This document shows, piece after piece, positions 1 through 8,196 of a stretch of DNA of 64,000 nucleotides; within the stretch, counting starts at the first letter, position 1, and every line of letters begins with the position of its first letter. This stretch comes from Pseudochelatococcus sp047501465 (lineage in GTDB: Bacteria; Pseudomonadota; Alphaproteobacteria; Rhizobiales; Beijerinckiaceae). Under the pieces are notes generated by a model. It was not told the DNA's origin. It did no database searches and worked only from the letters and a program-made list of their open reading frames with translations. The stretch is from assembly GCF_047501465.1 (NCBI RefSeq), contig NZ_JAZDRL010000001.1, positions 992,001-1,056,000 on the forward strand, in the 5' to 3' direction. A program made the position numbers and the translations under genes.

Positions 1-218
1 AACAGCTGGCAGCAACAGCGGATATATCGCGCTCAATCCAGCAAGCTGCGGATGAAACCGCCCGCATTGCTGCCAATATGGGACAGGTTATTCAGGCTGC
101 CAACAAGGCAACGCAATCAGGGGCGGAAGTCGAGGCTGTTTCGGCGCGCCTTGCTGGCGATGTTCAAGGTCTGTCAGAAGAAGCCGATAGCTTCCTCTCC
201 TCGCTAAAAAACATTTGA
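1..218 (+). CDS. Methyl-accepting chemotaxis protein, C-terminal end (partial)
   Basis: The window opens inside a gene. In the frame ending at the TGA at 216-218 it encodes about 71 residues, rich in Ala, Gln, Glu and Ser with a heptad-like pattern (SRSIQQAADETARIAANMG and onwards to FLSSLKNI). This is the usual C-terminal coiled coil of the methyl-accepting chemotaxis signalling domain, after the CheA/CheW-contacting tip. Such receptors relay ligand binding to CheA. The sensor half lies outside the window, so ligand and membrane topology are unknown. No C-terminal CheR-tethering pentapeptide is visible. The reading rests on composition and motif resemblance only. Confidence 0.7.
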   Translation, partial: QLAATADISRSIQQAADETARIAANMGQVIQAANKATQSGAEVEAVSARLAGDVQGLSEEADSFLSSLKNI

Positions 219-279
219 TACGACAATAGATGAGATGACATGCATATCAGCGCACCTGTCATCTCTCTTGTCATGTCGC

Positions 280-1038
280 TTATTCAGGAATGCCATCTAC
301 ATCAGCGGTACGCCATAAAAGATGTTGGCCGCCATCCACTGCCAACACTTGTCCCGTAACGCTCGTAGCTTGCGCCAGAAAAAGCACAGCTTCAGCAATT
401 TGCGCGGGTGTTGGTCCCTGACCAAGCAATGTCGCTGCACTTTGACGCGCAAAATCTTGTGCGGTTTGGCGATGCCCCGCGCAAGTAGGACCAGGCGCAA
501 CACCGTTTACACGAATATGCGGTGCTAAAGCCTGCGCCATGGTGCGGGTTGCAACTGCAAGGGCGCTCTTTGTCAGCGTGTAAGAGAAAAACTGCGGGTT
601 AAGACGCAATACCCGCTGATCAATCACATTAACAATTGCCCCAGACGCTCCTTCGGGTAGGTAATGAGCGAGATCGCGCGCCAACAGCATAGGTGCGCGC
701 AGATTCACGGCGAATGTCTCATCCCACAACTCAACATCGAGATGAACAATATCATCGGGTTCAAAAATGGACGCTGAATTAACCAGCAACGTCACAGGCC
801 CCAGTGCTGCCGTCGCGCGCGAAATCAGAGATTTGGTCGCGGCAGGATCGGCAAGATTAGCACCGAGCGCTAAGGCCTTTACCCCCGCTTCACATAGCGA
901 GTTCGCAAGATGGTGCGCCTCATCCCCTGAATGATGAAAGTGGATTGCCACTGCATAGCCTGCATCTGCAAGACTCTCAACGATGGCGCGCCCGATGCGT
1001 TTCGCGCCTCCAGTAACAAGCGCAACGCCTCGGGTCAT
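280..1038 (-). CDS. SDR family oxidoreductase, pteridine reductase (FolM/PTR1)-like
   Basis: A 252-residue short-chain dehydrogenase with an NADP-binding Rossmann fold. The nucleotide motif at residues 9-16 is TGGAKRIG, i.e. TGX3RXG, which marks pteridine reductases, rather than the classical TGX3GXG. The catalytic Ser of classical SDRs is replaced by Asp140, with Tyr153 and Lys157 following. The 13-residue Asp-Tyr spacing is the same as in Leishmania PTR1 (Asp181/Tyr194/Lys198), and E. coli FolM also has Asp here. The likely role is reduction of dihydropterins or dihydrofolate; this is inferred from motifs. Its ATG overlaps the stop of the upstream glycosyltransferase by 4 bp (ATGA), so the two are translationally coupled. 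Confidence 0.85.
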   Translation of the reverse strand: MTRGVALVTGGAKRIGRAIVESLADAGYAVAIHFHHSGDEAHHLANSLCEAGVKALALGANLADPAATKSLISRATAALGPVTLLVNSASIFEPDDIVHLDVELWDETFAVNLRAPMLLARDLAHYLPEGASGAIVNVIDQRVLRLNPQFFSYTLTKSALAVATRTMAQALAPHIRVNGVAPGPTCAGHRQTAQDFARQSAATLLGQGPTPAQIAEAVLFLAQATSVTGQVLAVDGGQHLLWRTADVDGIPE

Positions 1039-1889
1039 CCATTGCTCTCCCGGTCCGGCTTATTTCGTACCGGCACGACAGGCGGTGCAACCGAATGCGA
1101 AGATTGCTCACCCTGGCGCGCAAGCATGCGCCGCTCAATGTGCTTGGCAACCCGTAAATAACGGAAAAAAGCGAAATTCATAGCAGTCATAAAGCCATAA
1201 ACACCTCGCACGATATGGCGGCGGCCAATATATGCCTTTAGAAAAGAGGCTGGAAACTCCACAAACAAACGCATGGTCGACACCCTTGCCCCACGTTTAT
1301 CGAGATCAAGCGCTAACGCATCCGTATAATTATTGAGCTTGGCTAGCTGATCGCCCAGCGAGCGCACCGAAAAGTGATGAATGGCCCCCTTTAACCGCTG
1401 AACACGCGCATCTGGCGACAACTCTACGCGATCATGAACAGTTGATGCTGCATATCGTCCTTTATCACTCCGATAAAGCCGCACAGGCGCCAGCGTATAT
1501 GCAAGAGGATGGGGCGCCCCCTCACCCGGAAAAACTTCAGAAATTCTAATTTCATAGGCATCGGCGGCAGGTTCGCCATCGGCAAATATACCCCTGATTT
1601 GCGCCGCCAGATCCGGCGGAACAACCTCATCGGCATCGATATTAAGCAACCACTGGTACCGGCATTGCTCTTCAGCAAAACGTTTTTGCGGGCCATAGCC
1701 CGGCCAATCATTATGAATAACACGTGCACCTAGACGGGTTGCGATCTCCTGGGTGCCATCGGTTGATCCTGAATCAACAACAACGATGTCATCGCTGAGA
1801 TCGGCAATTGCCGCAATGGAACGGCCTATCCTGTCCGCCTCATTGCGGGTGATTATAAATACGGATAGGGGTAGCGGCGCCTGCGTCAT
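1035..1889 (-). CDS. Glycosyltransferase family 2 (WaaE/KdtX-like)
   Basis: A 284-residue GT-A enzyme. The N-terminus has the family 2 pattern (SVFIITRNEADRIG, then VVDSGSTDGT), and the metal/sugar-nucleotide motif is IDADEV near residue 90. The basic, aromatic C-terminal part resembles WaaE/KdtX-type lipopolysaccharide core glucosyltransferases, so transfer of a hexose onto LPS core or another envelope glycan at the inner membrane is plausible; the acceptor cannot be read from sequence. The start is the ATG at 1889, with GAGG about 12 nt upstream. A TTG at 1898 extends the frame by three codons but lies only 2 nt from that ribosome site. The stop overlaps the next gene. Confidence 0.85.
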   Translation of the reverse strand: MTQAPLPLSVFIITRNEADRIGRSIAAIADLSDDIVVVDSGSTDGTQEIATRLGARVIHNDWPGYGPQKRFAEEQCRYQWLLNIDADEVVPPDLAAQIRGIFADGEPAADAYEIRISEVFPGEGAPHPLAYTLAPVRLYRSDKGRYAASTVHDRVELSPDARVQRLKGAIHHFSVRSLGDQLAKLNNYTDALALDLDKRGARVSTMRLFVEFPASFLKAYIGRRHIVRGVYGFMTAMNFAFFRYLRVAKHIERRMLARQGEQSSHSVAPPVVPVRNKPDRESNG

Positions 1890-1890
1890 T

Positions 1891-1928
1891 GATTTCAAGA
1901 CCTCACTTGGATTTCAAGACCTCACTTG
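1891..1928. repeat. Perfect 19-bp tandem duplication over the glycosyltransferase ribosome site
   Basis: The 19-bp unit GATTTCAAGACCTCACTTG occurs twice head to tail (1891-1909 and 1910-1928). On the minus strand each copy carries the AAGTGAGGTC Shine-Dalgarno stretch, so the glycosyltransferase mRNA has two ribosome sites, one properly spaced and one 19 nt further upstream. Confidence 0.9.
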
Positions 1929-2457
1929 CTTCGCTTTGACACGTAGCAACGTCCATCGCAACCTCATGCTCTGATCCAGCACCATCTTCATCTCGCTATC
2001 TTACGCCCACTGCGTCGATCGCATACTGCAATAGCACGGCGAATCCTGCGCTATTTGCCGGATATTTATCGGAACCAACATGGAAAATCGATCATTAACC
2101 TGATGTTATCCATGCTTAGCGATCCCACAGTATGATCGAACACTCATACTGGATGATCTCTTCTGAGTAAAAATCAACCCGAAACTGGAATGGCTTAGAC
2201 ATTTTTTTCAAAAAATACCTTGCAACAACAAAAGGTTACTTGTAAGTTGCAAACGCTTTTAGCAAAGCAGAAGGTGGCGAATATTGATATTAAGCGCCTT
2301 TTGTCGACACAATCCCGCCCTTTTTAGCAACCGGCCTGTGACACGAAAGGCACAGACGGCTGACTGAAGTTGCGGTATGAATAGACCAACTTCACGAACA
2401 GCTTAATAATATTTAGGCTGTTTGATAGAAGACGATAGAATTTTTGAGGAGTGAATG
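1929..2457. other. Intergenic region between divergent envelope genes
   Basis: About 530 bp with no credible gene. It must hold the promoter of the glycosyltransferase operon (minus) and that of the outer membrane protein (plus). TTGCAA occurs at both ends of an imperfect inverted repeat near 2221-2250, and AACAGC/GCTGTT arms flank an AT-rich stretch near 2397-2422. No known riboswitch or small RNA was recognised. Confidence 0.5.
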
Positions 2458-3210
2458 ATGAAAAAGGTTCTTCTCGCAGGTGTTGCTGCTGCCAGCCTGT
2501 TCGCCGCTTCGGGCGCAGCTTCTGCTGCTGACCTTCCTAGCCGCCACGTTCAGCCGGTTGCTCCGGTTGTAATCGCTCCTATCTTCACGTGGACCGGTTT
2601 CTACGTCGGTGTTAACGCTGGTTACGCTTGGAACAACAAGAGCAGCAACAACGCATACGTTGTAAACGGCGTTGTCTTCGCTGGCGGCAACGATGGCAAC
2701 AACGGTGGCTTCACCGGTGGTGGCCAGGTTGGTTACAACTACCAGTTCGGTCAGTTCGTTGCTGGTCTTGAAGCAGACATCAACTATGCAGACCTGAAGC
2801 GCAGCAGCAACTACGCTCTCGCTTTTGATCCTGCTCTTGGCGCATTCGGCGGCTCGAACAACGGCATCGAATGGTTCGGTACTGTCCGCGCTCGTCTCGG
2901 TGTGGCATTCGACCGCGCTCTCGTGTACGCAACGGGTGGTTTCGCTTACGGTGGTGGCGGCAACAACAACGGCTTCATCTACCAGGGCATGTACTTCGAA
3001 AACAGCAACAACAACCGTACCGGTTGGACCGTCGGTGGTGGTGTTGAGTACGCAATCACCAACAACATCACGGCACGCGTTGAAGGTCTGTACGTTGACC
3101 TCGGCAAGAGCAACAAGCACAACTTCGTTCCAGTGTTCCACAACAACCGCCAGAGCAACGAGTTCGGCGTGGTCCGCGCTGGTCTGAACTACAAGTTCGA
3201 CTCGTTCTAA
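2458..3210 (+). CDS. Outer membrane beta-barrel protein, Omp25/Omp31 family
   Basis: About 250 residues. A Sec signal peptide (KKVLLAGVAAASLFAASGAASA) is followed by the mature start ADLPSR and then FTWTGFYVGVNAGYAW, the typical first strand of the Omp25/Omp31 porin-like family of Brucella and Bartonella. The end, VRAGLNYKFDSF, is a classic last barrel strand with terminal Phe. The middle is rich in Gly and Asn. These are abundant 8-stranded outer membrane proteins important for envelope stability and host interaction. Tandem ATGs stand at 2455 and 2458; AGGAG at 2447-2451 is 6 nt from the second, which I chose. Codon use is strongly biased (AAC, GGT, TAC), suggesting high expression. Confidence 0.93.
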   Translation: MKKVLLAGVAAASLFAASGAASAADLPSRHVQPVAPVVIAPIFTWTGFYVGVNAGYAWNNKSSNNAYVVNGVVFAGGNDGNNGGFTGGGQVGYNYQFGQFVAGLEADINYADLKRSSNYALAFDPALGAFGGSNNGIEWFGTVRARLGVAFDRALVYATGGFAYGGGGNNNGFIYQGMYFENSNNNRTGWTVGGGVEYAITNNITARVEGLYVDLGKSNKHNFVPVFHNNRQSNEFGVVRAGLNYKFDSF

Positions 3211-3234
3211 TCCCTTCTGGGACGCAAACGATTG

Positions 3235-3264
3235 GCCCGGTGACGCAAGTCACCGGGCTTTTTT
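3235..3264 (+). terminator. Intrinsic terminator of the outer membrane protein gene
   Basis: A perfect 10-bp GC-rich stem (GCCCGGTGAC / GTCACCGGGC) with a GCAA tetraloop is followed by six T, 25 bp after the stop. Confidence 0.95.
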
Positions 3265-3620
3265 ATTGTCCAGATTCAGGCGCACATGTTTGCGAGAAAA
3301 AAGTCTGCATGGGATTAAAGCTTCCAATTGAGAAGCCAACAATATGCCTGCGCCATTACCCTGTATTCAAGAATTGCACTACCGTTTTAAACTTGGTCTA
3401 GACAATTATAGAATTGAAAACAGGCGCCATACCTACATATCTCGATAAGCAAGACATCGTTTGTGTGTTGCTCACCCAACCCAAACGAGCTGCGCTAATG
3501 ATTGAAGGCCTAAGCGCGTGAAAGCCGCGCATGCGTCCTTAAAAAGCGATCGATAAATGGTCGCTAAAAATATCTAAATAAGGAATGCCGTGCGAACATC
3601 AGCGAGCCAGTGAAATGGCT
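3265..3620. other. Intergenic region between convergent genes
   Basis: About 355 bp between the outer membrane protein terminator and the 3' end of rlmJ. Nothing gene-like is visible apart from a weak minus-strand hairpin with T-run at 3541-3566. Confidence 0.5.
3541..3566 (-). terminator. Possible weak terminator of rlmJ
   Basis: On the minus strand AGCGA and TCGCT arms flank a loop and are followed by TTTTT, about 55 bp after the rlmJ stop. The stem is short and AT-containing. Confidence 0.35.
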
Positions 3621-4466
3621 TCACTCGCCCGCAAGCCAGTCGCAGCGATAACCGGCCTGATCGCATCGCGCTAATCTCTCTGCCATGGCAGGCAACAGGA
3701 TTTCTGCTTCACCCGCCAACGTCCATGGCGGATTGATAATGACCAGACCGCTGCCATTAAGGCGCGAAGGGTCGTCAGCAGCATCAATGAGCATTTCAAG
3801 CCGCAAAATTTTAGGCACACCAGCGGCGCGCAATATATCTGCTAATTGCTCAGTCTCCGCCAGATCCTTAATCGGATACCAGCCAACGATAATACCATTA
3901 TTCCACTTACGTTGCGCTTCAACCATGGCGCGCGCCATATGCGCAAGCTCGCCACCAACTTCAAAAGGCGGATCAATAAGCACCACGCCTCGCCGCTCCA
4001 CGGGAGGGATATTCGCTTTAAGGGCCGTCCATCCATCAAGCTCCAGCACCTTAAGCCGTCTATCGCGCCCCAATCGCTCTTCCAACACCCGCACATCTGC
4101 CGGATGTTTCTCAACGAAAATCGCCCGATCCTGGCGCCGTAAAATGAGTTTTGCAAGCATTGGAGAGCCGGGATAGAAGGCACCTCCGAATCGTGTCGCA
4201 ACCTCTGCTAGCGCCTCGCGATAAGGCACGAGGAGCGCTTCTGCTGCATCGGATAATGGCTCAGCCAAATGGGCAATACCGGCTTGCCATTCCAGTGTTT
4301 TTCCTGCCTCAACACTGTTCAGATCATAAAGGCCAATCCCGGCATGAGTATCGATGACGCGAAACGGCGCTTCCTTCTGTTTTAGATAATGAAGGATGCG
4401 CGCGAAAAGCGCGTGTTTCATGCAATCGGCAAAATTGCCAGCGTGATAAGCGTGACGGTAATTCAT
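3621..4466 (-). CDS. rlmJ: 23S rRNA (adenine(2030)-N6)-methyltransferase RlmJ
   Basis: 281 residues, the usual length. The N-terminus MNYRHAYHAGNFADCMKHAL is highly characteristic of RlmJ, which methylates N6 of A2030 in 23S rRNA using S-adenosylmethionine. The SAM-binding part is DTHAGIGLYDL (about 39-49), and the amino-methyltransferase catalytic motif is DPPF at 165-168, in place of DPPY/NPPY. It is a stand-alone gene on the minus strand, convergent with the outer membrane protein gene. The ATG at 4466 starts exactly at the family N-terminus. Confidence 0.95.
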   Translation of the reverse strand: MNYRHAYHAGNFADCMKHALFARILHYLKQKEAPFRVIDTHAGIGLYDLNSVEAGKTLEWQAGIAHLAEPLSDAAEALLVPYREALAEVATRFGGAFYPGSPMLAKLILRRQDRAIFVEKHPADVRVLEERLGRDRRLKVLELDGWTALKANIPPVERRGVVLIDPPFEVGGELAHMARAMVEAQRKWNNGIIVGWYPIKDLAETEQLADILRAAGVPKILRLEMLIDAADDPSRLNGSGLVIINPPWTLAGEAEILLPAMAERLARCDQAGYRCDWLAGE

Positions 4467-4536
4467 AATTCTGGATCAATGGCAGAATTTGCCCGTACAC
4501 TCAACGGACATAATGAGCAACGCTTACATCTTTCGC

Positions 4537-5211
4537 TTATTGAGGGGCATCGATCGTTATTGTGTGATCCCGGCACCCCCTACGGTCCACTTGTGAGCAC
4601 GCCCGAAAAGCCGACAGATCACGTGTCAGACAGATACGCACTTCTTTCAAACGACCACTTTCACACGCAGTCGCAATCATATTTTCCTCAAGACCAGGGT
4701 TGGCAGCGATGAATGCGCGCTCAACCTCCCCAGTAGAAACAAGCCGCCGCGTCCGTAAGTTCTGCAGCGTGCGTGGCACCGCAACTACATCGCGCGCGCG
4801 TGCGGTTTCACGAAAGTAAACCTCCGGGGTTTTTCCAGAGCAGGTTCCGTGCATACGCCACTGATGCCGCGCCAATCCCTGATCAGGAAAGATATCTGCA
4901 GCGATAGACATGGCGTAACGAGAAGGCACGCGCATCCCCATACTATTTGGAATCATTGAACATTCGCGTGGAAAACCATGCTCATATTGGGGCCAGAGCC
5001 CATGCACCACAAAACCATGCTCCTTTCCATCAGTGCATTGCGCATGCTGGCGGGCTTTGCCACCAAGCGCGCAGAAACCAGGCGACCAGGAAAGTGCAAG
5101 AACATAAAAATCGAAAACACCGGGTTTTGCGGCGCGCTCAACAGGCCGAGCCTGCGCCACGGCAACACCCAAGCCAATGCTCATCACAAGCACAGCACGA
5201 GCGGTATTCAT
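4537..5211 (-). CDS. Ribonuclease T2 family protein, secreted
   Basis: 224 residues with a signal peptide ending around AQA (residues 1-21). Both conserved active-site blocks are present: FVVHGLWPQ (His70) and HQWRMHGTC (His116 and His121). The two catalytic histidines are kept, but the acid/base-assisting Glu and Lys of the usual HEWxKHG block are Gln117 and Met120. Six or more cysteines fit an exported, disulfide-bonded enzyme. Family members cleave single-stranded RNA via 2',3'-cyclic phosphates in the periplasm or outside. The ATG at 5211 gives a proper signal peptide; a TTG at 5241 would add ten residues before it. It follows a secreted hypothetical gene by about 54 bp, probably in one operon. 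Confidence 0.9.
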   Translation of the reverse strand: MNTARAVLVMSIGLGVAVAQARPVERAAKPGVFDFYVLALSWSPGFCALGGKARQHAQCTDGKEHGFVVHGLWPQYEHGFPRECSMIPNSMGMRVPSRYAMSIAADIFPDQGLARHQWRMHGTCSGKTPEVYFRETARARDVVAVPRTLQNLRTRRLVSTGEVERAFIAANPGLEENMIATACESGRLKEVRICLTRDLSAFRACSQVDRRGCRDHTITIDAPQ

Positions 5212-5265
5212 TATTGTATGCGCTAAGGTCAAATGCAGCAAAGGCCCTATCCGATATGCATGAAC

Positions 5266-5721
5266 TCAGGGCAATGCCGCCCTGCAATCTGGAGCAAACA
5301 CCATGAGTGGATCGAGACCAACAACACACCATTGCACATCATTACCAATACCAATGGGACCAAGCCCCTTGCGGACGGAATAATTCACCACCCGCCGATG
5401 GCCATCAGACGCCAACGTCACAGCTGTGCAGAAACGGCGGGGAATGAATGGCTCCCCCCACGGACGGAACGCGACTTCGCGCATTTTCTCAAATTGTTCG
5501 ATGGTGAGCGGAGAATTCCAGAAATGCGATTCTCGATAAGCGAAGCGGCTGGCTATCCGACCAAGCACATTCGGATCATCGCATGCGGGCATATTATCGC
5601 CAGAGAATGCGATCATACCATCATCTGTCCGCGCATAATTCCCGGCTTGGACAGGTAGTGCCAGGAACAAGAATGACATAGCGGCAGCAAAAAGACCGCC
5701 TGCTTGAATTAGCTTACGCAC
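5266..5721 (-). CDS. Conserved secreted protein of Hyphomicrobiales, unknown function
   Basis: 151 residues with a clear signal peptide (basic MRKL, hydrophobic core, cleavage around VQA). The mature part has four cysteines (in PACDD, RRFCT, QWCVV and PDCRA) and a motif run of the type FWNSPLTIEQFEKMRE, AFRPWG, IPRRFC and WCVVGLDP. I recognise this pattern from uncharacterised conserved rhizobial and Brucella proteins, but no function is known to me. It lies upstream of the RNase T2 gene on the same strand. Two periplasmic disulfides are likely. Confidence 0.8.
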   Translation of the reverse strand: MRKLIQAGGLFAAAMSFLFLALPVQAGNYARTDDGMIAFSGDNMPACDDPNVLGRIASRFAYRESHFWNSPLTIEQFEKMREVAFRPWGEPFIPRRFCTAVTLASDGHRRVVNYSVRKGLGPIGIGNDVQWCVVGLDPLMVFAPDCRAALP

Positions 5722-5932
5722 GACAGCCCCCCATTATCAATACGTGCCTGGATTTCGGATCATGCAATCCCATCAGAGCCAACGCACAAGGCCCTTCTAT
5801 AAAATATCCTAAGTCACTGCATTTACAACGGTCAAGCTATACCCATGCGGCGTTTAAAGCATCAGGCTTCTGCAGTAAGGCTGGATTACATTATGCGCAA
5901 CCAGTGCTCTATTCATATCTTATGGGGGCAGC

Positions 5933-6661
5933 TCACAACGCCGCGGGACGATCAAGTCGGAAAATATCATTCACGGCACGTGCATGTGCTTCCGAGCAGA
6001 CAATTTTCGCCCCAAAACCATCCCGCTCCGCCCGGGTTGCATCGCTATAGAATGCATCATTAGTATCAAGTGGCGTAGGCGCATCGATCGCCAGAACACC
6101 TGCATGACTTGCCGCCAGCAGGGTTAGTGTACGCGTCAACCGCGGCACATCATGATAACGCCCTGCAGAATCCATCAATGAAGGCACGTCACGCCGAGAT
6201 AGAGGATGAAACGGCTCCCAGCCAATAGCCACCATTCTACGAACAGGGCGCATTCCCCCCGCTGCCAGCACACCCGAAGAATTGCTGATCAATGGGATAA
6301 TTTGTGTCTCACCATCCTCTCGTCCCAGCCGCGCCTCCAGCACCCGAAGTTTGGCAGCCAGATGCTCCACGTCAGCTGTACCCATTGCACCCGGCAGCAC
6401 GATACCATCGGGACAGGCTGGCATTACAGCCGCGAGATCATCATCCACCATCCCCGAAGCCAGCATGTTCACGCGCACGAACACCTTCATACGTCCAGCA
6501 ATCAGATCAATGGCCTGACGAGCGTTATTACGGGCCAGTGAATGAGCCGCAATCGATGGCGATACATTGATTGTAAGATCTACAATCACAGCATCAGCTT
6601 GAGTTGAACTGACAGCAAGCGCTTGCGCATTATCAGCAGATACCATCAAAAGCGAGCGCAT
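5933..6661 (-). CDS. CitE-like (HpcH/HpaI aldolase fold) protein with altered active site
   Basis: 242 residues resembling the citrate lyase beta-subunit-like/HpcH family: RSLLMVSADN at the start, ADAVIVDL, FVRVNML and DGIVLPGAMG fit the TIM-barrel strands. Functional members have Arg, Glu and Asp ligands that hold Mg and an acyl-CoA. Here the usual DLEDSV block reads DLTINV (Thr30, Ile31), the metal-binding Glu of the ETxxG block is Ser126 (ISNSSG), and the Asp of the GxEDL block is Pro150 (GWEPF). Catalysis of the usual kind therefore looks unlikely. The start is the ATG at 6661; a TTG precedes it. It is a lone gene, divergent from the Tim44-domain gene. Confidence 0.75.
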   Translation of the reverse strand: MRSLLMVSADNAQALAVSSTQADAVIVDLTINVSPSIAAHSLARNNARQAIDLIAGRMKVFVRVNMLASGMVDDDLAAVMPACPDGIVLPGAMGTADVEHLAAKLRVLEARLGREDGETQIIPLISNSSGVLAAGGMRPVRRMVAIGWEPFHPLSRRDVPSLMDSAGRYHDVPRLTRTLTLLAASHAGVLAIDAPTPLDTNDAFYSDATRAERDGFGAKIVCSEAHARAVNDIFRLDRPAAL

Positions 6662-6918
6662 CAAGGTTTTCTCATTTCGGTGCTTACCTATTTTGCTTTC
6701 TTTCTATAGAGGCCAACATTAGCCAAGCGCGCACCTTATAAGCATTATCACGTCATCTTGTTGGCCTAAAAGGTCGAAAATTGCGTGTGCGCACTTTCCC
6801 TTAAGCTCATTATGCCCCATATATAACGCGGTCAGATAGCCGATTTGGCAAAATGCATCTAACTGCAACGTCATTGGCTATTTGCAATGATACATGAAAT
6901 TCTGTGAGGTGAGACCGC

Positions 6919-7923
6919 ATGTTTCTTTCCCGCCGAGGCCGCGTTATGGCCGCTGTAGCCGCCACCCTGTTTTTGACGGCCGGAATCGCTGAAGCCCGCA
7001 TGGGCCGTGGCGGCAGCTTCGGCAGCCGGGGAACGCGTACTTATAATGCGCCCGCCCCTACCAATACCGCACCAAGTGCAGCACCCATTCAGCGTTCCAC
7101 CACACCGCAAGCAGCACCCAGTACCGCGCCTAATGCGGGCCTGGGAGCGCAGGCAGCGCGCCCCGGTCAGATGGCAGGGCAGCAACGCCCCGGTATGTTT
7201 GGCGGCGGATTTGGTGGCGCATTGATGGGCGGCCTTTTGGGCGCTGGACTCTTCGGCCTGCTTTCCGGCGCGGGATTGTTTGGTGGCATGTCGGGCTTCG
7301 GTTCGTTGCTAGGTCTTCTGTTGCAGATCGGCCTTATCGTATTGTTAGTGCGCTTTGCCATGAACTGGTTCCGTCGTAGACAGGAAGCTGGCGCACAGGG
7401 GCATTATGCACGCACTACTTCAGGCGCTGGCGGTTCATCGGGGCTTGGTTCCGGCATTGGCTCAGGGCTTGGACTTGGAAGCCACACTTCCCGCGCGCAA
7501 ACAGCTTCTACTGGACAGCCAATCGATATCGGCCCCGCCGACTATGCGACATTTGAGCGCCTGCTGATCGAAACGCAGGATGCCTACTCGCGCGAAGACC
7601 TATCCGCACTTCGCCGCCTGGCAACGCCTGAGGTTGCCTCGTACTTTTCCGAGGAACTAACTGCGAATGCCTCTAATGGCGTCGTCAATCGGGTGTCAGA
7701 TATCAACTTCATGCAGGGCGACCTGGCTGAAGCGTGGCGTGAAGGGGAAAGCGATTATGCCACGGTTGCAATGAAATTTTCCCTGCGCGATGTCACTTTC
7801 GACCGCACAACAAACACCGTTGTTGATGGCGACCCGACCACGCCGATTACCGTCACCGAAATCTGGACATTCCGTCGCATGCGTGGTGGCGACTGGCTGC
7901 TTTCAGCCCTTCAGCAAGAGTGA
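6919..7923 (+). CDS. Tim44 domain-containing membrane protein
   Basis: 334 residues. A signal peptide-like start (ends around AEA), then a low-complexity Gly/Ala/Pro/Gln region, a Gly-rich stretch leading to one strong transmembrane helix (LLGLLLQIGLIVLLVRFAM, about 131-150) followed by WFRRR, a second Gly/Ser linker, and a C-terminal Tim44-like domain (about 207-334, from PADYATFERLLIETQDAYSR). The C-terminal fold is shared with mitochondrial Tim44 and MRP-L45. In alphaproteobacteria such proteins sit in the inner membrane; one relative, TimA, has been reported. Function is not established. GAGG precedes the ATG by about 10 nt, and a terminator follows. Confidence 0.88.
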   Translation: MFLSRRGRVMAAVAATLFLTAGIAEARMGRGGSFGSRGTRTYNAPAPTNTAPSAAPIQRSTTPQAAPSTAPNAGLGAQAARPGQMAGQQRPGMFGGGFGGALMGGLLGAGLFGLLSGAGLFGGMSGFGSLLGLLLQIGLIVLLVRFAMNWFRRRQEAGAQGHYARTTSGAGGSSGLGSGIGSGLGLGSHTSRAQTASTGQPIDIGPADYATFERLLIETQDAYSREDLSALRRLATPEVASYFSEELTANASNGVVNRVSDINFMQGDLAEAWREGESDYATVAMKFSLRDVTFDRTTNTVVDGDPTTPITVTEIWTFRRMRGGDWLLSALQQE

Positions 7924-7976
7924 GAACTGCCAGATAAGTGGCAGTCTGAAACAGCCACCTCTTCTTGCAAATGATC

Positions 7977-8003
7977 AAGCCGCCTTTACAAGAGGCGGCT
8001 TTT
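7977..8003 (+). terminator. Intrinsic terminator after the Tim44-domain gene
   Basis: A 9-bp perfect stem AAGCCGCCT / AGGCGGCTT with a 7-nt loop, ending in a short T-run, about 55 bp after the stop. Confidence 0.85.
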
Positions 8004-8196
8004 ACATTGCTGGCACAGTATAAGAATTTTTTTCAAGGCACGTTGCCATCTTTATGCCTTGTGGCAGCGATATACAAGCTACAACTACTATCACAGTGCC
8101 GCTATTTATCGACCTAAAGCACTTAAAACATTAATTGATTAGCATAAGCTCAATTTCGTCTTTTATATTCAATAATATGCAATAAGGATCTTATTG

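Noticed and set aside
233..264. AGATGACA/TGTCATCT inverted repeat after the chemotaxis receptor fragment
   Set aside because: An 8-bp AT-rich stem without a clear T-run; too weak to call a terminator.
2413..3141. A 242-codon open frame antisense to the outer membrane protein gene
   Set aside because: Its Val/Thr/Glu-rich product is the mirror of the biased GGT/AAC/TAC codons of the real gene; it has no ribosome site and matches no family.
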